From Sphingopyxis sp. OAS728 (GTDB lineage: Bacteria > Pseudomonadota > Alphaproteobacteria > Sphingomonadales > Sphingomonadaceae), in the NCBI RefSeq assembly GCF_014873485.1, contig NZ_JADBDT010000001.1:4855218-4919217 (forward strand): a stretch of DNA of 64,000 nt. The letters run 5' to 3'. Both the position numbers and the translations under genes were made by a program. The notes beneath the pieces were generated by a model, which searched no databases, was not told the DNA's origin, and saw only the letters and a list, made by a program, of their open reading frames with translations. Below, piece after piece: positions 7,176-15,095 of this stretch; the first letter of the stretch is position 1, and each line of letters opens with the position of its first letter.

Positions 7176-8201
7176 ATGAAAACGACCGATCTCTCGCCGA
7201 CCCGGCTGCCGAACCATCTGCGCGACACGCAGCGGCTTCTATTCATTGCGAAGCATGCGCGCTGGACTGGCGGGCTCCATTCCGATGACGGCAATCATGC
7301 GCTTTACCACCGCGAGATGCGCGAGACGCTCGAGGGGCTCGGCATCGAACTGCTGATCGCCGACAGCTATGCCGCGCTGTTCGACAGACCCGCCGCGGAC
7401 TTCGTCTTTCCGCTGCTCAATCGCGGCGGTTTCTTCAATTCCGAAATGCTGCTGCCTTTGCTGTGCAACCAGCACGGCCTGCCTTATCTGGGCGCATCGC
7501 CGATCGTGCGCGGGCTGTCCGACGACAAGCATCTGACCAAGCTGGAGGCCGCGGCGCGCGGCGTGCCGACGGCGCCCTGGGCCTTGTTCCGACGCGGGGC
7601 GCCGGTCGACGTGTCACGCTGCCCGCCGGCGCGGCGCTGGGTGATCAAGCCGAACAACAGCTCGGCCTCGTGGGGCGTCCGCGATGCGCACGACCGCGTC
7701 GAACTCGCGCAGGCGATCCTCGAAATCCACGCGCTCGATCACGACGCGCTCGTCGAGCCCTTTATCGACGGCAGCGATATCGAGGTGCCGGTGATCACGC
7801 TGGATGGGGAACCGGCAATGTTGCCGATGATGATCTTCGAGCAGGATGATCCGACCCAGCTTCGTACCTATCAGGAAAAGCGCGATCTGGTCGGTAATGT
7901 CGGATATTGCATCAAGCGCTTCGACGATCCGGCGATCGGCGACCAGATCGCCGACTATACAAGGCGCATGGCGGACATCTTCCGCCCGTTCGATTACGGC
8001 CGCTTCGAGTTTCGCGTCGATCATGCGACGGGCGACGTCCGGCTGCTCGAGGTCAATCTCAACTGCAACCTGTGGTCCGAAAAACTCTTCTCGCGCTCGG
8101 CGGTCTCTGCGGGCTTCACGCACGCGTCGCTGATCGAGACGATCGTCGCCGAAAGCATGCTCCGCCAGATCGCTCCCGCGGCGCAGCGGAACGCCGCGTG
8201 A
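7176..8201 (+). CDS. ATP-grasp ligase of unknown substrate
   Basis: A 341-residue ATP-grasp family protein. Visible signatures are the nucleotide-binding stretch RRWVIKPNNSSASWGV, the second-lobe LVEPFIDGSDIEVPVITLDGEP, and a metal-binding end GRFEFRVDHATGDVRLLEVNLNCNLW, which resembles the D-Ala-D-Ala ligase branch where Glu and Asn hold magnesium. The N-terminal part (KHARWTGGLHSDDGNHALYHREMRETLEGLGIELLIADSY) is a substrate-domain fold I do not recognise. It would join a carboxylate to an amine or similar using ATP. I start at ATG 7176; 21 further in-frame residues to 7113 look non-native. It overlaps the next gene by 4 bp (GTGA), so the two are coupled. Confidence 0.75.
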   Translation: MKTTDLSPTRLPNHLRDTQRLLFIAKHARWTGGLHSDDGNHALYHREMRETLEGLGIELLIADSYAALFDRPAADFVFPLLNRGGFFNSEMLLPLLCNQHGLPYLGASPIVRGLSDDKHLTKLEAAARGVPTAPWALFRRGAPVDVSRCPPARRWVIKPNNSSASWGVRDAHDRVELAQAILEIHALDHDALVEPFIDGSDIEVPVITLDGEPAMLPMMIFEQDDPTQLRTYQEKRDLVGNVGYCIKRFDDPAIGDQIADYTRRMADIFRPFDYGRFEFRVDHATGDVRLLEVNLNCNLWSEKLFSRSAVSAGFTHASLIETIVAESMLRQIAPAAQRNAA

Positions 8202-9058
8202 GCGGGTCGATCCTGATCCTCGCGGGCCGCCGCCCCGGTGCCGTCGACGCGCTCGCCGAGGCGCATGGCGTCGCCGATAAATGCCTTGTTCCGGTCGCCG
8301 GGCGGCCGATGATCGCGCATGTGCTGGAAAGCGCGGCCGATAGCCGCGCAGGGCAGGTTTTCGTATCCACGCATCACGCGGACCTGCTCGGCGACCTGAC
8401 GGATCCGGTCGTCGATCTGCTCGGCGATCGGTTGGTCGTCGTGCCTGCGGCCGACAATCTTGCGGATTCGGTTCTCGCGATCGCGGGCATCGCCGGCTTT
8501 CCGCTGCTCATCACAACCGCCGACAATTGCCTGCTCACCCCTGCGACGATCACCGAGATCGAAGCCGAGGCGGAACGGCTCGGCGCCGATGCCGGCGTGG
8601 CGCTGGCGCGGCGCGAGGATGTGCTGGCGGTTCATCCCGAGGGCCAGCGGCGCTTTTACGAATTTTCAGACGTCGCGGTGTCGAACTGCAACGCCTATTG
8701 GATCGGGCATCCGAATGCGCTGCGCGCAGCGGAGGCGTTTCGCGGCGGCGGCCAGTTCGTCAAGAAGCCGTTTCGCGTGATGCACGCGTTCGGCCTTATC
8801 AACCTGCTCCGCTTCCGGTTCGGCCTTGGTCCGATCCACCACATCTTTCAGCGCATCTCGCGCCATCTGGACGTCGAAATCGCCCCGCTGCTGGTCAGCA
8901 ACGGGGCGACGGCGATCGATGTCGATAATGAAGGGTCGCTGCGGGTGACCGAGGCGCTGATGAAGCGCCCCGATATCGTCAATCCGCGACCCAGTTTCCG
9001 TGGAAGCCCGGCGGGATGCGGTGCGGCAGGTGAACGACAGCTTGCGGTGACCCGCTGA
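8198..9058 (+). CDS. NTP-transferase-like (MobA/IspD-type) nucleotidyltransferase
   Basis: A 286-residue protein beginning with GTG at 8198 inside the ATP-grasp stop. The N-terminus (SGSILILAGRRPGAVDALAEAHGVADKCLVPVAGRPMIAHVLES) is a divergent version of the sugar-nucleotidyltransferase signature, with the glycine loop partly replaced and a Lys before LVPVAGRPM retained. LLITTADNCLLTP supplies an Asp-containing motif comparable to the metal-binding site of the family. A C-terminal extension (residues about 190-270) with LLRFRFGLGPIHHIFQRIS may bind membrane or partner. An activated nucleotide product for an unknown small molecule or lipid is inferred. Its last 80 bp overlap the carotenoid oxygenase gene on the opposite strand. 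Confidence 0.7.
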   Translation: MSGSILILAGRRPGAVDALAEAHGVADKCLVPVAGRPMIAHVLESAADSRAGQVFVSTHHADLLGDLTDPVVDLLGDRLVVVPAADNLADSVLAIAGIAGFPLLITTADNCLLTPATITEIEAEAERLGADAGVALARREDVLAVHPEGQRRFYEFSDVAVSNCNAYWIGHPNALRAAEAFRGGGQFVKKPFRVMHAFGLINLLRFRFGLGPIHHIFQRISRHLDVEIAPLLVSNGATAIDVDNEGSLRVTEALMKRPDIVNPRPSFRGSPAGCGAAGERQLAVTR

Positions 9059-10421
9059 AGTCATCGGCGTTGAGGATGACCAGTTCGGTCGTCTCGTGGT
9101 TCATGTCGACCACCAGCCCGATCAGCCAGCCGTCATCCTCTGCGCCGTCGGCGCTCCGCGGCACAAAGACGAACTCGCCGGGGTGGCGGCCGGCGCCGAA
9201 GTCATGGACGGCGGTCGTGCCCGCTTCCAGATCATGCTTGAAGAGCCGCGTCTCGGCCAGCGCCCACTCGGTCGATTCCCCGTCGGGAATCGCGATGCTG
9301 TAGGCGTAGCGATAGGGCCGCGTTGTCAGCCGTTCGTCGTAGCGCGGAAATTCCTGTGCATGATCGTGGATGACGGCGCGCGTCGTCGTTCCCGCCACCG
9401 GATCGATCGTCCAGCGTTCGAGGCGCGATTTCTGGCTGTCGGGACCGCGTTTCGATTCCGCGAACATCGTTTCGTGCGCGACCACGTCGACGATCACCTT
9501 GCCGTCGGCGGTCTCAAAGGCGTTGGCGGGATGGAAGACATAGCAGGGCTCGACGGGCACCCAGATAATGCTATCGCCGCTGCCTTTCCTGCGGAGGAGG
9601 CCGACGCGCGCCTGGTGCGCCTCGTTCCATGCATAGGGAAAGCGATAGCCGGCGAGCAGCATCTTCATCGAGAAGGTGACGGGCAGGTCGAAGACCAGCA
9701 TATGATTTTCGGTGATCGCACAGTCGTGGATCGACGGGCCATCGCTGACCGCAATGGCTTCCTCGCGGATGACGTGCGCGTCCTTGTCGAGGACGACGTG
9801 CCAGACCTTGTTGGGTTCGTCGCCGCGATAGGTGATCGCGTGCATCTCGTCGGTGAAGGGGTCGTGATGCGGGTGCGCGGTGTAGCTGCCGACCAGCGTG
9901 CCATCGAACGGGTTGTGCGCGATCGTGCTCAGTTCGTAGCCGAGCTCGACCGGCTTGCCGCCCGCTTCGACGATCGCGAAGGTGCGGCCCGCGAGGCCCA
10001 CGACATTGGTGTTCGGCGCATCGTTATTTTCGGCGCGCGGGCCGGGGGGCAGGTCTTCGCCGAGCACCGCGCAGGCTTCGCTGCCGCGGACCCAGCGGTT
10101 GCGATACCAGTCGGCCTTGCCGCCTTCGATACGGATGCCGTGGACCATGCCGACGCCGGTGAACCAGTGATAGCTGGCGGGGTCGGGCGCCGCAGCCGGG
10201 TTTGGCCCATTACGCAAGTAGCGGCCGGTCAGCGCGGCGGGGATTTCGCCGTCGACGCGCAATTCCTCCAGCGTGAACTCCTCGGTCATCGGTTTGTGGA
10301 TGCCGGTGAGGAAGGGGTGCGCGTCGGTGGGGCGGGGGAGGCGCTTGCGGTTGAAGTCGGCAACCTTGCCGATGCCTTTGACGACAGCGCCGCGGATCAG
10401 GGTTTCGACGTTGCTTGCCAT
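8979..10421 (-). CDS. Carotenoid oxygenase (RPE65/CCO family)
   Basis: A 480-residue non-heme iron dioxygenase of the carotenoid cleavage family. All four iron-ligand histidines are in place: AHPHHDP (H183), SIHDCAITENH (H232), VFHPANAFE (H297) and GFHGNWVAD (H474). RYLRNGPNP and HWFTGVGMVHG are family N-terminal motifs. These enzymes cleave a polyene or stilbene/lignin-type double bond with O2; the true substrate (apocarotenoid or lignostilbene, both known in sphingomonads) cannot be read here. ATG 10421 follows AAGGAG. It is divergent from a TetR regulator, which probably controls it, and its 3' end overlaps the nucleotidyltransferase gene by 80 bp. Confidence 0.92.
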   Translation of the reverse strand: MASNVETLIRGAVVKGIGKVADFNRKRLPRPTDAHPFLTGIHKPMTEEFTLEELRVDGEIPAALTGRYLRNGPNPAAAPDPASYHWFTGVGMVHGIRIEGGKADWYRNRWVRGSEACAVLGEDLPPGPRAENNDAPNTNVVGLAGRTFAIVEAGGKPVELGYELSTIAHNPFDGTLVGSYTAHPHHDPFTDEMHAITYRGDEPNKVWHVVLDKDAHVIREEAIAVSDGPSIHDCAITENHMLVFDLPVTFSMKMLLAGYRFPYAWNEAHQARVGLLRRKGSGDSIIWVPVEPCYVFHPANAFETADGKVIVDVVAHETMFAESKRGPDSQKSRLERWTIDPVAGTTTRAVIHDHAQEFPRYDERLTTRPYRYAYSIAIPDGESTEWALAETRLFKHDLEAGTTAVHDFGAGRHPGEFVFVPRSADGAEDDGWLIGLVVDMNHETTELVILNADDFSGSPQAVVHLPHRIPPGFHGNWVAD

Positions 10422-10487
10422 GATGTTGCTCCTTACGGATGTTGTCGAAGGTGCCGCGTAGCGTGGGGCTTGTGCGGACGACTCGAT

Positions 10488-10506
10488 ATGTTTACAGTGA
10501 CAACAT
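10488..10506. promoter_or_regulatory. Candidate TetR operator in the divergent promoter
   Basis: ATGTT-N9-AACAT, a 19-bp imperfect dyad (core TGTTTACAGTGACAACA) that abuts the tetR start. An inverted copy of its right arm, ATGTTGTC, occurs at 10439-10446 on the oxygenase side. Binding here would affect both divergent genes. Confidence 0.4.
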
Positions 10507-11119
10507 GATGGCAAGCAAAGATAACAGCGTCAACATAAAAAGCGACGGCGCGAAGGCGACGGGCGCTTATCATCATGGCGACCTGCGCGCGGCGGTGATC
10601 GCGGCGGGGCTCAAGCGGCTGGCGGAGGGCGACGCTGGCGAGCTCGGCCTGCGCGCGCTCGCCCGCGATGTGGGGGTGAGCGCGACCGCGCTGTACCGCC
10701 ATTTCCCCGACAAGGAGGCGCTGCTCGACGCGCTCGCCGACGAAGGACTGCGACGGCTCGGCGCGCTGCAGGCGCAGGCGTGGCTGAAAGCGGGCGGCGC
10801 GGTCGCGGGCTTCAAGGCGACGGGGATCGCCTATGTCCGCTTTGCGCATGACGAGCCCGCGCTGTTCCGGCTGAGCTTCACGCGCCAGATGTCCGAACGT
10901 TGTCCCGATGGGAGCAATGATGGCGGCGAGGTTGCCTATAATTTGCTGCGCGCCGGAGTGGGCGAGGCGCTTCCGGGCGTCGAGGATCCCGATACCGCAG
11001 CGCTGCACGCCTGGGCGCTGGTGCATGGCCTCGCGATGCTGATCCTCGACCGGCGCATCGCATGGGATGAGGCCAAGGTCGCCGAAGTTGTCGGATTGAC
11101 CTTTGGCGGGGTTGGCTGA
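10505..11119 (+). CDS. TetR/AcrR-family regulator
   Basis: A 204-residue protein with an N-terminal TetR helix-turn-helix: AYHHGDLRAAVIAAGLKRLAEGDAGELGLRALARDVGVSATALYRHFPDKEALLDALADEG. The remainder is the helical ligand/dimer domain, with a WHG-type C-terminal motif (LHAWALVHGLAMLILD) typical of the TetR_C_13-like group. Start is ATG 10505 (MMASKDN); ATG 10508 is equally possible. Divergence from the carotenoid oxygenase gene by under 90 bp suggests it represses that gene, with a hydrophobic ligand as inducer; this is inference. Ten consecutive Cs begin right after its stop. Confidence 0.9.
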   Translation: MMASKDNSVNIKSDGAKATGAYHHGDLRAAVIAAGLKRLAEGDAGELGLRALARDVGVSATALYRHFPDKEALLDALADEGLRRLGALQAQAWLKAGGAVAGFKATGIAYVRFAHDEPALFRLSFTRQMSERCPDGSNDGGEVAYNLLRAGVGEALPGVEDPDTAALHAWALVHGLAMLILDRRIAWDEAKVAEVVGLTFGGVG

Positions 11120-11129
11120 CCCCCCCCCC
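11120..11129 (+). repeat. Homopolymeric C10 tract
   Basis: Ten consecutive C residues sit directly after the tetR stop and about 70 bp before the GGDEF gene. Such tracts are prone to slippage and to sequencing error; here it is non-coding. Confidence 0.8.
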
Positions 11130-11197
11130 GGCAAAAGACACCGCGAGTGGGTATTATTATTAGCGGTTTATTTTCCCCTTTTCGGTTAACTGACGGC

Positions 11198-12982
11198 ATG
11201 ACCCAGTCGCTGACCCCCAGAGTCGAAGCGGTCTTTTGGTTCCTGCTGACCGCAACGGGATATTTTCTGCTTGCGAGCCTGTCGCTCCACGCCACCAAGG
11301 GCGCCGACAATATCGCCGCGGTATGGCCGCCCAGTGGCTATTTCCTCGCGCTGCTGTTGCTGATGCCCGCGCGCGCTTGGGTCGCGGCGTTCGCGGGGAT
11401 GGTGGCGGCAAGTCTGGGCGCCAATATCTATGGCGGGGCGCCGCTGCTGTCGTGCCTTGCCTTTACATTCTCGAACGGTTGCGAAGCCGCGCTCGCGCTG
11501 TGGATCATGCGGCGCCGCGAGCCGGGCGAATTGTCGTTCATGGTGCCGCGTTCGGTCGTCAGTTTTTGCATCGCGGCGTTTGCGGCGAGCACGGCCAGCG
11601 CGTTCCTTGCGTGGGCACTTGCCGGAAAAAGCCTGGATTTCTTCCTGTCGTGGCTGACGACGGTCCTGCTCGGCATGCTGATCGTGACCCCGCCGATCGT
11701 GATGCTGGCGCGCATGGTCGGGACGAACGCGCTGACCAACGCATCGACGCGGATGAAAGCCGAGGCGACCGCGATCCTCACGGTCACCGGGCTGGTCACC
11801 ATCGCGTGCTTCTCGCAAGCGCAATTTCCCGTGACCTTCCTTCCATGCATCGCGGTGGTCGCGGCTGCCTATCGGTTGGGGCCCTTTGGTGCCGCCGCAG
11901 GCATGCTGATCGTCACGATCATCGCGTCGCTGCTGACGGGGCAGGGCTATGGGCCGATCGCGGCGATCGAGGGCGTACAGAAAACCCGCGTCCTGTTCCT
12001 GCAATTCTACCTGCTCATCCTGCTGTTCACGACGCTGCCGCTCGCATCCTTGCTGATCGGGCGCCAGCGGCTGGCGAAGCGGCTCGAACAAAGCAACCGC
12101 TGGCTGCTCCAGGCCGAAGCCGTGGCGCTCGTCGGGCATTGGCGCGTCGACCTTGTCAACTGGACGATCACCTGGTCGGACCAGTCCTATCGCGTCCACG
12201 GGCTGGAGCCGGGAAGTCCGGTCGATGTCGATTATAGCGTCAAACAATATGTCGCCGAAGACCGGCTGGCGGTCCGCAAGATTTTGGCCGAGGCGGTTCG
12301 CACCGGCGAGCCGTTCGAGTTTCAGGGACGGATATTGCGCACCGACGGCGAAATCCGGCACGTCAAATCGCACGGATCGATCGAGATGGGGCGCGGCGGC
12401 AAGGCTGTCGCCATTTTCGGAACCGTACAGGATGTGACCGCGACGGTCGAAGATGCGCGGATTCTTGAGGCGGCGCGCAGCGCGGCCGAACGCGTCGCCA
12501 ACACCGACATGCTCACCGGCCTGCCCAATCGTCGTCACACGCTGGCCACGCTCGAAAGGGCGCTGGCGGGCGCGCAGAGCCATGGCGCGCCGCTTGCCGT
12601 GGCGATTTTCGACATCGATCATTTCAAACGGATCAACGACACCTACGGCCATGCAGCAGGCGATCAGGTGATCCGCCGCGTCGCGCTGCGGGCCAAGGCG
12701 GCGCTGCGCGAGGAAGATATCGTCGGCCGCATCGGCGGCGAGGAGTTCGTCTGCATTCTCCAGCGGTCGAGCGCGCAAGCCGCCGAGATCGTCGCCGAAC
12801 GCGTTCGCAAGGCTGTCGAGGCCGGCACCGCCGCCGAAGACGATTTGCCCAACGCGACGATCAGCGTCGGCCTGGCGGTCTATGACGGCGAGGCCGACGT
12901 CGAGGAACTGCTGCACCGTGCGGACAAGGCGCTGTATGTCGCGAAGCGCGAAGGACGAAACCGGCTGCGCAGCGCGGCCTGA
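11198..12982 (+). CDS. MASE1-PAS-GGDEF diguanylate cyclase
   Basis: A 594-residue protein. An N-terminal MASE1 sensory domain of about eight transmembrane helices (residues 10-290; KGADNIAAVWPPSGYFLALLLL is characteristic) is followed by a PAS domain (about 305-420; GHWRVDLVNWTITWSDQSYRVHGLEPGS) and a GGDEF domain. The active site is GGEEF at 513-517, and an RxxD inhibitory site (REED, 504-507) lies exactly five residues before it, so product inhibition by c-di-GMP is expected. It should synthesise c-di-GMP from two GTP at the inner membrane. The start is ATG 11198 without a clear ribosome site; the frame is open to 11147. It may follow tetR in one transcript. Confidence 0.92.
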   Translation: MTQSLTPRVEAVFWFLLTATGYFLLASLSLHATKGADNIAAVWPPSGYFLALLLLMPARAWVAAFAGMVAASLGANIYGGAPLLSCLAFTFSNGCEAALALWIMRRREPGELSFMVPRSVVSFCIAAFAASTASAFLAWALAGKSLDFFLSWLTTVLLGMLIVTPPIVMLARMVGTNALTNASTRMKAEATAILTVTGLVTIACFSQAQFPVTFLPCIAVVAAAYRLGPFGAAAGMLIVTIIASLLTGQGYGPIAAIEGVQKTRVLFLQFYLLILLFTTLPLASLLIGRQRLAKRLEQSNRWLLQAEAVALVGHWRVDLVNWTITWSDQSYRVHGLEPGSPVDVDYSVKQYVAEDRLAVRKILAEAVRTGEPFEFQGRILRTDGEIRHVKSHGSIEMGRGGKAVAIFGTVQDVTATVEDARILEAARSAAERVANTDMLTGLPNRRHTLATLERALAGAQSHGAPLAVAIFDIDHFKRINDTYGHAAGDQVIRRVALRAKAALREEDIVGRIGGEEFVCILQRSSAQAAEIVAERVRKAVEAGTAAEDDLPNATISVGLAVYDGEADVEELLHRADKALYVAKREGRNRLRSAA

Positions 12983-13007
12983 TGGACGCGGGCGAAGAGG
13001 GCCGGTC

Positions 13008-13910
13008 CTATCGCGTCCGGACATCCCGCTCGAGCGACCGTCCCGCCAGCCAGATCGCCAGATTGCGGACATATTGGCGGATCGATCGTTGCGCGTCCGG
13101 AGAATGGGCCAGCGCATCGCCGGGCTTCTCGCTGACGAAGCTTGGGCAACCCATCGCCGGGTCCCAATTATAATCGGCGAAATGATGGAAGGTGGATTGG
13201 GCAAGCGCCGGGCCGCCATCCGCGGTCGGTTCGAACGCGACCGCGAGGTTGAAGCGATTGCCGCTCACCTGGCTCACGCCGGTTGCGATGACGCGCGCCG
13301 AGGTCTCGCTCTCGGGGACGCCGACGGCTCCCTCGTGGGGATGGGATGGCAGATAATGTATCAGACCATCGGCTGCCGACGGATCGCTGAGCAGAATATG
13401 CGGCGGATCGGCGATGGTGATCGTCTGAAAATCGCCGTTCGCGCCCGAATGATAATTCGGCCAGAGGATGTAACTCGTTTCGCGGTCGTCCACGACATGG
13501 CGGGCCGGATCGGGTTCGGGGCGCTTACTATGGAAAAAATGCGCATTGCCAACGCCGGTCAACGAACACACCGAGCAGCCGAGGTCCATATGGTCACGCG
13601 ACACGAGCAGGCCCCGGCCATTTTCCCTGAAACGGCTGATTGCCTCGCAATCGGCGTCGGTCAGGCCGTCGCCGGTATCGACCGCGAACAGCCAAAGTTC
13701 GTCATAGTCGGACTGATCGATCGTCGAAAGGACCGGATCCGGACTGCCCGGCTCGGTGCGGTCGCGCGCGGTCACGGCGCATAACGGCTGGCCATCCGCG
13801 TCGGTCAGGCCGGACAGATAATCGCGGAGCATCGAGAAGCGTCCGATATGCCAGTCATCGTCGATCGGGGGGATGGTCGTCTGGAGCAGGATGCGAATGG
13901 GGGCGGCCAT
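13008..13910 (-). CDS. Conserved hypothetical protein, possible GATase1/ThuA-like fold
   Basis: A 300-residue soluble protein with no signal peptide or membrane segment. I do not recognise a named family. MAAPIRILLQTTIPPIDDDWHIGRFSMLRDYL, YDELWLFAVDTGDGLTDADCEAISRFRENGRGLLVSRDHMDLG and ITIADPPHILLSDP give an alternating strand/helix pattern like class I glutamine amidotransferase-like (ThuA) folds, in which a flexible loop follows GRGLLVSRDH. Two Cys occur as DLGCSVCSLTG. It ends 25 bp from the convergent cyclase gene and is divergent from the DUF4197 gene. No function is assigned. Confidence 0.7.
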   Translation of the reverse strand: MAAPIRILLQTTIPPIDDDWHIGRFSMLRDYLSGLTDADGQPLCAVTARDRTEPGSPDPVLSTIDQSDYDELWLFAVDTGDGLTDADCEAISRFRENGRGLLVSRDHMDLGCSVCSLTGVGNAHFFHSKRPEPDPARHVVDDRETSYILWPNYHSGANGDFQTITIADPPHILLSDPSAADGLIHYLPSHPHEGAVGVPESETSARVIATGVSQVSGNRFNLAVAFEPTADGGPALAQSTFHHFADYNWDPAMGCPSFVSEKPGDALAHSPDAQRSIRQYVRNLAIWLAGRSLERDVRTR

Positions 13911-14081
13911 GGGTTTTCCTTGTGATAGGCAGGATTCTTCGACCGATAAACTACGCCGTACGGGGCGTCGGACTCAGGCCCGAAATCTGATCATTGGCTT
14001 GTACCGTTTCCGGCATCGGCAGGCAGCCAATTTGCTGATAGACCTGCTTGTCGTCGAACGCGGGACAGTGGAGATCGCATC

Positions 14082-14750
14082 ATGGAACCGGACGAAGCAA
14101 TGATGGCGCGGCGGATGCTGCTTGCGGGCGCGGCCGGGATGGTCGCCTTGATCCACGCGCCCTGGGCCTTGGCGCAGTTGCCGAAGAGCGGCGTGAAGGG
14201 ATTGATCGCCGGCGCGTCCGACGGCGCGCTCGACAAGCTCGCGCAACCGGGGGCCTTTTATCGCGATACGGCGGTGCGCATCCTGTTGCCCGGTGCGAGC
14301 GGGAAGCTGGCTTCCAAACTTTTTGGCATGGGGGACAAGCTGGGGCTCACCACAAATTTGACCAAGAGCCTGAACGACGCCGGCGGCAGGGCCGCGGGCG
14401 AGGCGAAGCCGGTGTTTCGCGCCGCGATCGACAATCTGCGCTGGACCGACGCGCCGGGGCTCGTCACGAAGAACGACGGTGCGACACGCTATCTGCAGAC
14501 GAGTGCGGGCAGCGTGCTGTTTACGAAGGTGTCGCCGCTGATCGGATCGGCGCTTGAAAATGTCGGCGCCTATCGCCAGCTCGACCAGCTGTCGAAGGGC
14601 AATCAATTGATGGCGTCTGCGGGGCTCACGCGCGACGGGCTCACGCGGTCGGTAACCGATCAGGCGCTGAAGGGCATCTTTCACTATATGGCGGGCGAGG
14701 AGGCGGCACTGCGGCGGAACCCAGCGGCGTTGTTGAAGGGCGTGTTTTAG
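14082..14750 (+). CDS. DUF4197 domain exported protein
   Basis: A 222-residue protein with a signal sequence that is possibly Tat-like (MARRMLLAGAAGMVALIHAPWALAQ) followed by the DUF4197 domain: GLIAGASDGALDKLAQPGAFYRDTAVRILLPG, FRAAIDNLRWTDAPGLVTKNDGATRYLQTSA, and the C-terminal SVTDQALKGIFHYMAGEEAALRRNP. The family is common in proteobacteria and lies in the periplasm; its role is unknown. The ATG at 14082 follows GGAGAT. It is divergent from the unknown gene at 13910 and faces the repeat-filled gap before rpoB. Confidence 0.88.
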   Translation: MEPDEAMMARRMLLAGAAGMVALIHAPWALAQLPKSGVKGLIAGASDGALDKLAQPGAFYRDTAVRILLPGASGKLASKLFGMGDKLGLTTNLTKSLNDAGGRAAGEAKPVFRAAIDNLRWTDAPGLVTKNDGATRYLQTSAGSVLFTKVSPLIGSALENVGAYRQLDQLSKGNQLMASAGLTRDGLTRSVTDQALKGIFHYMAGEEAALRRNPAALLKGVF

Positions 14751-14793
14751 GGATGCGCCGCTAACGACCGGTTGCGGCCGATCCACTACCTAA

Positions 14794-14878
14794 CCCGTTC
14801 GCATCGAGCGAAGTCGAGATGCCCCTCGGGCTAGGCGTTGCGTCGATGGGTGTCTCGACTTCGCTCGACACGAACGGG
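14794..14878. repeat. Intergenic inverted repeat, family D copy 1
   Basis: Two arms, CGTTCGCATCGAGCGAAGTC near 14796 and the reverse-complementary GACTTCGCTCGACACGAACG ending near 14877, flank a short centre. Each arm also contains the smaller dyad CGAGCGAAGTCGAG. A second, diverged copy is at 54473-54554. Confidence 0.85.
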
Positions 14879-14894
14879 AAGAGGGCGTGGCTGC

Positions 14895-15028
14895 TTTCGA
14901 CCGATTGCTGCCGATAGGGATGTGAACCCCGGCGAAAGCCGGGGCCCAGAATTCCAACACTAACCTTGCGCTTTTCCGCACTGGGCCCCGGCTTTCGCCG
15001 GGGTGCACGGGAGGCAGCTTCCCACCCC
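14895..15028. repeat. Intergenic palindromic repeat, family A copy 1
   Basis: 134 bp built on ACCCCGGCGAAAGCCGGGGC paired with GCCCCGGCTTTCGCCGGGGT about 45 bp away. It is identical base for base to 63867-64000 at the other end of the window, while a third copy (34652-34774) has diverged. No coding content. Confidence 0.92.
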
Positions 15029-15066
15029 AAAGCCGACATTCGCACCACCACTCCGTCCCGGCGCCG

Positions 15067-15095
15067 TTGACACTCCGTACCCGCAATCCTATATG
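15067..15095 (+). promoter_or_regulatory. Probable rpoB-rpoC promoter
   Basis: TTGACA at 15067-15072, a 17-base spacer and TATATG at 15090-15095, near-consensus for the housekeeping sigma factor. It lies about 180 bp upstream of rpoB, just downstream of the family A repeat, and supports rpoBC being transcribed independently of rplJL. Confidence 0.65.
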
